A stretch of DNA of 64,000 nucleotides from Trichosphaerium sp. ATCC 40318. Lineage: Eukaryota; Discosea; Flabellinia; Trichosidae. Both the position numbers and the translations under genes were made by a program. Below, one piece after another: positions 13,126 through 21,367 of this stretch. The notes under the pieces were generated by a model. That model did not search any database. It was not told where the DNA came from and saw nothing but the letters and a program-made list of their open reading frames with translations. The number at the start of each line of letters is the position of its first letter. Positions within the stretch are counted from its first letter, which is position 1. The stretch is from contig JALMLS010000514.1 of assembly GCA_038496445.1 (NCBI GenBank), forward strand, positions 62,001-126,000, read 5' to 3'.

Positions 13126-13272
13126 ATGGGTGTAAAACTTTCAAGACGAAAAAGAACAAATGGAACTACTAAGAGAAGACGTTTGGCTGCCAAACGAAGA
13201 CGTGGAGGTCGAGCTGCAGCTGGTAGACGACGGCGCGCTGCAGCTGGTAGACGACGTCGTCGAAGGCGCTAA
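13126..13272 (+). CDS. Protamine-like Arg/Ala/Gly micro-protein (48 aa)
   Basis: A 48-residue reading frame with more than half basic residues: MGVKLSRRKRTNG, then KRRRLAAKRRRGG, then two copies of the unit AAAGRRRR, ending in a run of arginines before TAA at 13270-13272. Composition resembles protamines, basic histone-tail proteins or viral DNA-condensing peptides. A role in binding or packing DNA or RNA is inference from charge only. ATG 13126 is the only start in the open frame. The coding stretch is clearly GC-richer than its surroundings (runs of CGN codons), which supports selection on the protein. It lies alone between peroxidase 1 and a F-box/LRR gene. It could be the tail of a spliced longer protein. 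Confidence 0.5.
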   Translation: MGVKLSRRKRTNGTTKRRRLAAKRRRGGRAAAGRRRRAAAGRRRRRRR

Positions 13273-13611
13273 CACTAAACTAACTTTGTAACGAGAATTA
13301 AAAATGTAAAACTTATTAAAAAACCGTTCCGAGAATTCACCTTCAACCCACCTTATATTTGCTTGGTTACATTTACTGTGGTGCCTTGTACCCTAGCAAT
13401 GAGTTTTTAAGGAGCCATATTTCCAAATAGATTGTAGTTGCTCAATCGAGCTATGAATGGTCTAGTACGGTTTTAAACAGTGTCAAACCACACATTCCGA
13501 CACTGTCATTTTGATTGGTTGTTTTTCTTTGTACATAAAAACACGTGCGTAAGTTTGCTTATACCAACACATTACCTCACTCAAATCCAGAAAAGGCGTA
13601 CTAATGACCCA
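13273..13611. other. Intergenic region, no gene seen
   Basis: AT-rich spacer with one CACGTG (about 13542). No supported exon was seen between the protamine-like ORF and the Cys-rich minus-strand exon. Confidence 0.4.
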
Positions 13612-13842
13612 TTAGTAACTTGTAAGGTCATAAAAAGTATTGGAGTTTTTCCCAGTTTTTTTTTGCTTTTTGTCCACAAACTGAAACAAAAATTTCGCGA
13701 ATATTTTTCCATCAAAAGCGTCAGCTATGACAGTTCTGTCACAAGTTGTACAACCTTGACTATCGGTCAAATCTCCTACTGTGTATTCTTGGTTTTCTCC
13801 ACAAACTTGCTTGTTACGGACAATAGTACAACGTCTTTCTTG
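13612..13842 (-). CDS. Possible exon of a small Cys-rich protein
   Basis: On the minus strand an acceptor-like TACAGTAG at about 13843-13850 opens a 77-codon frame ending TAA (13612-13614). The peptide has evenly spaced cysteines (RRCTIVRNKQVCGENQEY, then QGCTTCDRT), resembling a short von Willebrand C-like or secreted Cys-rich module. No signal-peptide exon could be fixed upstream (13850-14000), so the gene is incomplete as described. It is kept because the codon choice and Cys spacing look protein-like while the opposite frame does not. It could equally be a decayed fragment. Confidence 0.3.
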   Translation of the reverse strand, partial: QERRCTIVRNKQVCGENQEYTVGDLTDSQGCTTCDRTVIADAFDGKIFAKFLFQFVDKKQKKTGKNSNTFYDLTSY

Positions 13843-14521
13843 CTACTGTAACTATAAACAACTATTAATTTAGATGATGGCGTGTACTATCTCTCAGCAA
13901 CCGTTGATTGAAGTAATGGACCGATCAGGAACTCTCCAATCCTTGAGTAACTGTTAATACAAACAGTTCCTTTTTGTTTATTGTTCAAACAATAAATGCA
14001 TCATGCCAGAGAACCTCCTGCACTGCTTTTGCCATCATCACCCGCCCACAATACATTTCACTATAACTGTGAAACTATGGATTGAAGTCTCCATGTATCC
14101 AAAAACTTAACAGCATCAAAAAGAAGGTATAGTACACAGTCACAGTTAATGTACAGTGCGAACATCTAAGCATTTTAAAGCAGAATTTTAAAAAATACTT
14201 GGGAATTGCCCTTACCAACCTGAAAACTATCTCGCATATTGTAATTGGTTAACTAACCAGCACCAGTTTACACCATCGCTACAATACGTGCTGCAAAAGC
14301 ATGCCAAATGTTGTAGACGAATCTAAAACCAATAGATGCTTAAATACAATAGACTTAACACTTACGCACATTAACTACCTGTTACGCAGTACTCCGCTTA
14401 TCTGTATATTAATGCGACATACCTCAACTCTAAAGAATACCTCCAATCAAAGGTACACTTATAAAAACCACGAAACTATCGTAAAATCGCACTTTCTTCT
14501 TGCTTATGCTAACAATAAAAT
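13843..14521. other. Intergenic region, no gene seen
   Basis: About 680 nt of AT-rich sequence upstream of the F-box/LRR gene. A plus-strand frame at 14301-14528 has no family features and ends over the CACGTG element. Confidence 0.4.
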
Positions 14522-14527
14522 CACGTG
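14522..14527 (+). promoter_or_regulatory. CACGTG element just upstream of F-box/LRR gene 1
   Basis: TCACGTGAT lies 15 nt before the preferred ATG at 14542. The same element stands 18 nt before the paralogous minus-strand gene start (18932-18937). CACGTG is the E-box/G-box core bound by bHLH and bZIP factors in other eukaryotes. A regulatory role here is inferred from the shared position. Confidence 0.45.
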
Positions 14528-14541
14528 ATAATTATCTAATT

Positions 14542-16065
14542 ATGCATTGTAGGTGTAATTTACTTAAATTACCTTTGGAGATGATAGTACTCATCATAAG
14601 CTTCTTATTCGACCCTGATCGCTATGAAATAGCAGAAACTTGTCGCTATTTGTCATACATCATTAAGCAATGTGTTGGGTTCATAGACGTTTACGTTTCT
14701 TCAATATACGCAGTGGTTCACGTTTCAACATGTAAGGGTATTCTAAACAACTCCATGATTCATTTTACAGCATCACATGATCGTCACACAATAAACTCAC
14801 ACACCATACTTGCTGGAGCGCAACACCTACATCTAACAGGCGAGGATCTTAAGATAACAAGTGGAAGTACACATATGCTGATAAACAATATAAAAGCCAC
14901 AAACTCAAGAAAGCCTTGCTACATAAACTTTACATCAACAAATATGTACGGGAACAGCATAGCCTTACTTTCTGGTATTAAAACTATCATACTTGAAAAC
15001 TGTATGGGACCATCACTTGATAAAGGACTTAAAAACCTTGGTGGTGTTCATACAATAAACTTACGATATACTCTCGTTACAGATGATACTTTAAAACATT
15101 TGTCAACAGTTCATTGTATTTATCTATCAGAAACGAATATCACAGACAAAGGTATCAAGTTCCTTAAAAATGTACACTCAATAGAGCTTGATGGTACTTC
15201 TGTTACTGATGTTGGGTTATCATACCTATCTAAGGTTCATTCAATTGTACTCGGAGGGTGTAATAACATAACAGATGATGGAGTTAAGTACCTTTCAAAT
15301 GTCCATTCAGTTGATATTGCATTTTGTGAACAAATTACAAATGACGGACTCAAGGCTCTCAGCAAAGTACATACAATTAATATAAGTGGCTGCACTAAAA
15401 TCACAGATGAAGGGATAAAACATTTATCACAAGTAAGAAATCTAGACATCCAAGATAATCCAAGTATTTTGGGATATGGTATCACTTTTCTTAAACACCT
15501 TCATACTATTGATGCTTCATACTGTGGAAATCTGGTTGAGTACAGTGGCTTTCTTGGGGCATATAAAGTCACAGCGCTATCTAACGAATTACTCACGGAT
15601 AGTGACTTAAAATACTTCAAAGATACAACAGAGCTTAATATAACTTACTCTGAAAACATCACCGACGAAGGCTTAAAGTCACTACAAAATGTCAAGATAC
15701 TGGTAATGGCCGAAAATAGTATTACAGATTTCTCAGTGCTGTCAAAAGTACATGAACTAACAATTGAAGGCCTTATTCAAGAGTCCTTATCTCTTCCAGA
15801 CTTTTCGAAAATGGAATCATTACACACTTTACATTTGAACTGTTATTCACTTAATGATGAGAGCGAAGTACACAAGTTGGAGGGAATTCACACTCTTGAT
15901 ATAAGTATCAATATTGCACCTGAAGTATTTGTTGCGTTGAAGAACATTCATACAATCAAGTGTTACATTCCTGGGCTATCTGAAGCTGACTTGAAAAAAC
16001 TTGAAAATGTTCATACTGTTATCAATTGCAACAAACGATACAGAATTAAATCTCATTATCAATAA
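14542..16065 (+). CDS. F-box/leucine-rich-repeat protein 1 (AMN1/FBXL-like)
   Basis: Intronless, unusual in this window. The N-terminus LLKLPLEMIVLIISFLFDPD fits an F-box, which would bind Skp1 in an SCF ubiquitin ligase. It is followed by about 15 cysteine-containing LRRs of 23-25 residues with the signature ITDDGVKYLSNVHSVDI, i.e. an FBXL/AMN1-type substrate-binding solenoid. A peculiar VHTI/VHSI tetrad recurs at each beta-strand position. The frame is open from an ATG at 14500, but ATG 14542 is preferred because it follows the CACGTG element and begins directly before the F-box. Its inverted counterpart is at 17571-18914. Target unknown. Confidence 0.8.
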   Translation: MHCRCNLLKLPLEMIVLIISFLFDPDRYEIAETCRYLSYIIKQCVGFIDVYVSSIYAVVHVSTCKGILNNSMIHFTASHDRHTINSHTILAGAQHLHLTGEDLKITSGSTHMLINNIKATNSRKPCYINFTSTNMYGNSIALLSGIKTIILENCMGPSLDKGLKNLGGVHTINLRYTLVTDDTLKHLSTVHCIYLSETNITDKGIKFLKNVHSIELDGTSVTDVGLSYLSKVHSIVLGGCNNITDDGVKYLSNVHSVDIAFCEQITNDGLKALSKVHTINISGCTKITDEGIKHLSQVRNLDIQDNPSILGYGITFLKHLHTIDASYCGNLVEYSGFLGAYKVTALSNELLTDSDLKYFKDTTELNITYSENITDEGLKSLQNVKILVMAENSITDFSVLSKVHELTIEGLIQESLSLPDFSKMESLHTLHLNCYSLNDESEVHKLEGIHTLDISINIAPEVFVALKNIHTIKCYIPGLSEADLKKLENVHTVINCNKRYRIKSHYQ

Positions 16066-16134
16066 ACAATTAACCAGTTACCAGTTGCTGTGTTCAAGTC
16101 TCATTACAAAAATACTAGATTTGATGGTACAGCA

Positions 16135-16892
16135 TTACAGCTTAGTATACTGGTTCTTGCTGTATACTAAACTATCAGGAGCGTATTTCCATGGGTTACC
16201 ATCTGTATACAAACGAGTAAGTACACGATCTTTTGAAACAGCAAAAAAGCATTTTTTCCCTTTCAAATCTCCTTTAGTTGTATCGGGATATCCATCCTCA
16301 AAGTCACCATATTCCCCTGTTGTTATTGTACATGTCAAAACAACATTTTTCTTTCCATTGTCAAACCAGGCAAGAGACTCTTGTCCTGTTGTTTTTGGAG
16401 TTAAGCTAAACGAGAACTCGCCGCTACAGATCACCCAGTCGCCTTCAGTACCACCGTAATCATCAGTAAACCCATTGCGATACCTGTTTAGAACATTAAG
16501 ACAAGAATAGAAGTGATGTAAGAGCGACAGAGAAAATATTAAGATAATGACACGTGCCTAAAAAAGAACGTCCTGTCTTTCTTTAACACCAACTTTGTCG
16601 TTGTAATATAACCTCTGAATGCATTCTTACGTGAATTTATACTCTTTACGACCCTGTCACCATAGTTTCCGCTGTATTTAAAGCAAAAAATAAACGATTG
16701 TTTGTATGACAACCCAGGAAAAGGCTCTTTACCCTCTAGACGAGATTTCCATGTAGTATTGGAGTTGGCAATAATATTCATTGTTTTTGATGTATAGAAT
16801 AACGCCATTTGCTCTTTGAATGATGTAAAACCAATTATATTCTGTAAAGCAAGTAATGGCAGCGAATCCAACGAAACACTTGATTGTTCCAT
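16135..16892 (-). CDS. F-box protein, two exons
   Basis: ATG at 16892. LDSLPLLALQNIIGFTSFKE matches an F-box, and the rest of the first exon has FSYKQ-like aromatic segments typical of F-box N-terminal regions. The second exon, beginning at 16483 after an acceptor CTAAACAG, encodes YRNGFTDDYGG, WVICSGEFSFSL and YTDGNPWKYAPD, and ends with TAA at 16135. The best in-frame splice uses a GTTGGT donor within the stretch coding TTTKL, joining to YRNGF; other donors shift the frame. The C-terminal module may be a beta-sandwich substrate domain, but I do not recognise it. It sits between the two inverted F-box/LRR genes and is convergent with the first. Confidence 0.6.
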
Positions 16893-17570
16893 ACGTGTCA
16901 AGTTTATATTAGGTTAGAGAGTGTAATTATAATAAATATTTGGTGTATGTGTAATTAGGTCACATTCGGCCTTGAACCGATGTTGACTTTGTGTATGTAA
17001 AGATCTTTACATACTTATAACCGTTGCACCTTTTCTACTATTATATGTGTTATGCTGTTGAAGTCGTTGATATGTTGCTAGTTCAGAAAACAAGTTTTTT
17101 TTGGAAAGGCAAGAACAACTCACCTACCAACCAAGATGTACTTTTTAGTTCACATAATTTATTAGTGTTGCTACTGCTCTAAATCGTTGTTTCTATTCAA
17201 CCGTTTGCTAATGGCCAAGCACTCCCTTTTGTAACCTTCGATAGAAAAGCATGCTTGTATTATGTACGTTCTATCTAATACAAATGAATGGTACGAATAC
17301 ATATACCATGTGATTTGAGTTACAAGAACTATAATTAGATGGACAAACTGGCTTGAAAGTTAAAACAAAGCAAAGACGTTTTCAATAATGTAACCTATCT
17401 TTCTTACAACTAACACCTACAGAGTTTGGGTTTTTAACTTGCCACTCATATATGAAATATCAATCCATCCCTGACAAGTGCTTTAACAACTGTCTTTGAA
17501 ACGTTTTCACATCCGTTAAGTTAAGAATACAAACACTTTTAAAGCAACAAGCCAGGTCTTGTAGAAGCAT
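16893..17570. other. Intergenic region at the centre of the inverted block
   Basis: About 680 nt, AT-rich, with no supported exon. It contains the symmetry point (about 16.8-16.9 kb) of the nested inverted peroxidase/LRR arrangement. A short hairpin-like stretch GTATGTAAAGATCTTTACATAC (in two halves, about 16992-17013) is a near-perfect inverted repeat. Confidence 0.5.
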
Positions 17571-18914
17571 CTAAAACTCAGGCCAAAAGCCTTCTTCATC
17601 AAACACATCTTCTGCTACTAGATAGTCAACCATCTTCTGTGTAATTTGGGTACACCGATGATTAATACGATATAGGCTTGTTAGACTAACAACACCACTA
17701 TCTGTGATTTGTGAACAGCCTCGTAAGGATAGCTTCTTAACACCAACAAGACGATTTACACCTTTATCAGTGATGTACTTACAATCATCAAGGATTATGA
17801 TTTTAACGCCTATCAAGTAACCAAGGCCTTTATCTGTTATTTTTGTATCCGTGAGAATAATAGTTTGGACACCTGCAAGTGGTGCTAAAGTACTATCGTC
17901 AACACAATCAAGCTTTGAAATGTCAATCACTTTTACTCCTGATAACTTTTGTATTCCATTACTTGTTATAGACTTACAACGATACAAATCAATATGCTGT
18001 ACACCTACTAAACAAGAGAGTGTATCATCATGTAGTTGAGTGCAATTAACAAGCTCTACACACGGTACTCCAGCCAATAGCTTCAATGTGTTGTTTGATA
18101 TTTGTACACAATAGTTTAGTACTATTTTGTTTATAGTAAGTGTTTTTTGATTGTGTGTTAATAAGTACTTAATGCCCTCATCTGATATATTCTTACAATC
18201 AATCAAAGATATAGAGTGTACCTTTGTTAATGCCTTGATACTTTCATCAGTAATTTTACATCCGTTTAACTGTATCTTGTGTATGTAACCTGAAATTGCA
18301 ATAACACCTTTGTCTGTAATACTGTAGCAACGTGATATGTCAATACTGTGAACTCCAGATAGCGCTGCAAGACCTTTATCAGATATATTTGTCCCGGCAA
18401 TATCAACTGTATGGATGTCACAAAGCCCTTGAATCCATTCATCGTTAAAATGCCCATAAGACAAGTCTATTGTATGAACACCCGACAATGATTTAAATCC
18501 ACCACATGTTAGCTTTGAATCAATTGCGATCTTTACCTCCAGATAGTGTACGCCTGTAATATGTTCTAACATAGTATGTGTTACTTCCACTACGTCTTCT
18601 ATCTCTAGGTGGTGTACACCAGAGATATTCTTGATGTCATCTGTAGTTACTGTATACGTATGGTTGTCAACAATTATGTTTGTATTTTTCAGTAGAGGAC
18701 TTTTAGAAAGTCTTGCGAAGTCTTCCTTTGATGTCACAGTAACCTCGTAATATCCCAAATGATTTATAATTATTGTAGAAAAGAATTTACATACAAACGT
18801 TGAAGAAATACGATCATGTTTACCCAAGACAGATAAAATACAAAATAATATTTCTGTAGGTAAACAAACCAACTCGATTGGCCTGCAAAATACGATCAGT
18901 ACAATAAAAGGCAA
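17571..18914 (-). CDS. F-box/leucine-rich-repeat protein 2 (AMN1/FBXL-like)
   Basis: Intronless 447-codon gene. PIELVCLPTEILFCILSVLG is an F-box-like helix pair, followed by cysteine-containing LRRs with the same VHTI/VHSI signature as the gene at 14542-16065 (for example GLAALSGVHSIDISRCYSIT). Presumed SCF substrate receptor. It is in opposite orientation to its paralogue, with a CACGTG 18 nt upstream of the ATG in both genes. Sequence similarity to the paralogue is clear but much lower than between the two peroxidases. Repeats are more regular here, and the protein ends VFDEEGFWPEF with no further domain. Confidence 0.8.
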   Translation of the reverse strand: MPFIVLIVFCRPIELVCLPTEILFCILSVLGKHDRISSTFVCKFFSTIIINHLGYYEVTVTSKEDFARLSKSPLLKNTNIIVDNHTYTVTTDDIKNISGVHHLEIEDVVEVTHTMLEHITGVHYLEVKIAIDSKLTCGGFKSLSGVHTIDLSYGHFNDEWIQGLCDIHTVDIAGTNISDKGLAALSGVHSIDISRCYSITDKGVIAISGYIHKIQLNGCKITDESIKALTKVHSISLIDCKNISDEGIKYLLTHNQKTLTINKIVLNYCVQISNNTLKLLAGVPCVELVNCTQLHDDTLSCLVGVQHIDLYRCKSITSNGIQKLSGVKVIDISKLDCVDDSTLAPLAGVQTIILTDTKITDKGLGYLIGVKIIILDDCKYITDKGVNRLVGVKKLSLRGCSQITDSGVVSLTSLYRINHRCTQITQKMVDYLVAEDVFDEEGFWPEF

Positions 18915-18931
18915 TAAAAATAATTTAAGGT

Positions 18932-18937
18932 CACGTG
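18932..18937 (-). promoter_or_regulatory. CACGTG element upstream of F-box/LRR gene 2
   Basis: GGTCACGTGTAC lies 18 nt before the start codon at 18914, matching the placement at the paralogous gene. Interpreted as a promoter element; no transcription start evidence is available. Confidence 0.4.
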
Positions 18938-19157
18938 TACTTTGTTATATTTGTTAAAGTATGTAGCATTTTTACAAGTTATTTACGCCACGATAGACTA
19001 TAGTAGCACAAGCGCTGGTTATCAATAAATGACCTTTCACTTTTTTGTGAAAATTCTCGAGCGGGTTCTGACAAAAATTATGTTTGACCACGTTTGAAAG
19101 GGGTTGCATATTTATTCTATTGACGTTAGCCTTTAAACACACGTTTTCGCATATAGA

Positions 19158-20956
19158 ATGCTCAGGTTATTACCTCTTTTTGCTATGGTTTTAGCTGTTA
19201 GTGCGTATGGTATCGACAGTGATCGCGCTACACCAGAAGCTGAAGTTTGGACGTTAACGAAATTAACAAATGTAAGTTGGCCTAGTTTTTAATCTAACAC
19301 GTGTTTGGTAGGCTCCTACAGAATTTGGAGCGATGTGCCTCGACGGTTCTCCACCAGCATACTATACTGTACCAGGATCTGGCTCTGGGGCATCAAAGTG
19401 GTACGGTGTTGTAGTTTTAGACGGAATAAAAAAAATTTTGTTCCGTTTAGAAAGTTCTTACGTATATTCAGGATGATTTTCCATCAAGGAGGCGGATGGT
19501 GTGGTTCGGATACGAACTGCTATGATAGAGCACAAAGTACGTCTCAACTTTATTTCTAGTAATCACGTGAAAAACTTAATAACTAAAATTAAAATAAAGA
19601 TCGCTTGGGTTCGTCCAAAAGCTACACACCAACAGAAAGCTGGGATACTGGGTATTATAGCAGTGATCCGGAACAAAATCCTCTCATGTACAATTGGAAC
19701 AAAGTGTAAGCTTTTACAATGTGTTGTGGTTTTAGATGACACTCATTTCAATTATAGATATCTTATGTATTGCGACGGAGGTTCGTTTGGATCGTACATT
19801 GAAGAGCCGAAGGTGATAAACAACACCAAGATGTATGATGCTTTACCTCTATTGTTATCTCATAATTGTTTAGCTGGTATCGAGGTATTCGTAATTTGGA
19901 AGCAATACGGAGTTCGCTTATGGAGAAGGGACTCAAGAACGCAACTGATGTAGTCATAGCAGGTTGTTCAGCAGGTACTAACTGAAACCCTATTGACACT
20001 ATTAAAACGTTCGTCAAAGGTGGTGTTGCCGCTTATTTGCACGTGGACTGGTGGGCGGACAGTTTTACAAGTGCCACTAAAGTAAGAGGTACGGTATCTA
20101 GTACATACGAACCAAACTAAGTGGCACTCAGGTATGCCTGATAGCGGATTTTTCTTGCAAGTGCAAGGAAAGCGTGGGTTTATTAGTTTCCAAAAATGGG
20201 TTTTTGAGAATATGAACATTGCAGGAGGCACGTGCGGACGTACAAACCAACTTGGTACTTAACATTGTTTCAGTTAGTAGTAAAGAATGTTTGGCAGCAC
20301 ATGTTGGTGAAGAGTACTATTGCATGTTTTCTCAGGTATGAAACTTTTTCGAGCAACTAGTTGTTCGTTCTACTTTTGCTTGTTAGATTTTTATCCTCTA
20401 CGACTACTATACAAATAATCTATTCATTAAATCTTCATAGAACATTGCGCCATTCATTAAAACTCCTATATTTGCTCTACAGTCTCAGTACGACCACTAC
20501 CAAATTGGACCTGGAATATTGAAAACAACAAATGTTACTTTGATTAACGAATACGGTGCTATGCTAAAATCTATCATTGATAAGGCATTTGTGAATAAAG
20601 AGAGCGCAATGTTTCTGGTACAAAACTTAAAAAAGCAAAAAAAAATTGTCACGTGTTTCAAATGAATGAGCAGTGATTATTCGAAATGTCATAAAAAACC
20701 ATTTTTAATATTTGTTCTAGGACTCCTGTGTACATCATTGCGGAAACGAATTTGATGTTATAACTATAGATGGACTAACACAAGGTCAAGCTTTTAAAGC
20801 GTTCTATGAAGGCAGCAAGTAAGACCAATGACGGAAATTTCTAACATAGTTTTTTTTCACGCGTGTGAAAAAATGACTTACATTTTATGTAGTAAGCGCT
20901 ACTATGCGGATAAGGTGTACCCTTGTACCGAGTGCTGTAACAAGCCTAATAATTAG
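19158..20956 (+). CDS. Secreted Notum/pectin-acetylesterase-family hydrolase
   Basis: Signal peptide LRLLPLFAMVLAVSAYG, then about ten exons giving the CE13/Notum fold. Motifs are MCLDGSPPAYYTVPGSGSG, FHQGGGWCGSD (oxyanion region), YCDGGSFGSYIEEP, IWYRGIRNLEAI, VIAGCSAGG (nucleophile Ser), SQYDHYQI (catalytic Asp) and CVHHCGNEFD (catalytic His). Members remove acetyl groups from plant pectin or palmitoleate from Wnt proteins. The triad is intact, so an active serine ester hydrolase is expected; the substrate is unknown. Correct joining needs an intron within the codon for the residue after NTK, which turns the apparent MYDALP into IWYRG and restores family similarity. Stop TAG at 20954-20956. 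Confidence 0.85.
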
Positions 20957-21128
20957 ATCTCATAGCTACCTAGCATAGAAATGAAAAAGATTTTATAAAT
21001 TATCAATTGATTTGTTTAAGTTGCATGGTTTTGTTATTACTCAATTATAACCCGCTGAAGGCAAAAATTATACTGCTCAAAAGAAATTCATTGTCTTTTT
21101 TTAATCAACACACGTGACTACTGCATGT

Positions 21129-21284
21129 ATGAACGCAAGAAGTACAGTTGTAAGTGTTTCCAGTGTAGATGCGCTTGACATTACAGGTACAAAGGTATCT
21201 GAACAAGGTGCAACTGGCGGTGTAGTGGTAGGTTCCGTTGGTACAGTTGAAGGAGGCACTGGTACATCGGAAGCTGGCAGATGA
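21129..21284 (+). CDS. Possible 51-aa Ser/Gly/Val-rich peptide
   Basis: Short open frame beginning MNARSTVVSVSSVDALDITG, preceded 11 nt upstream by ACACACGTGAC, the CACGTG element found before other genes. No cysteine, signal peptide or known motif. It lies between the ends of the Notum-like gene and peroxidase 2. It may be a first exon or non-coding. Confidence 0.2.
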   Translation: MNARSTVVSVSSVDALDITGTKVSEQGATGGVVVGSVGTVEGGTGTSEAGR

Positions 21285-21367
21285 ACTAACCATTTATGTA
21301 ATTTTTGTTCTGATTAAATTGATACACTTTATTTTTAGATGGGCGCGAGGAGATGTGAGTAGTGTTA

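Noticed and set aside
13480-13851. 123-codon plus-strand frame
   Set aside because: Antisense to a Cys-patterned minus-strand exon; AT-driven composition and no motif.
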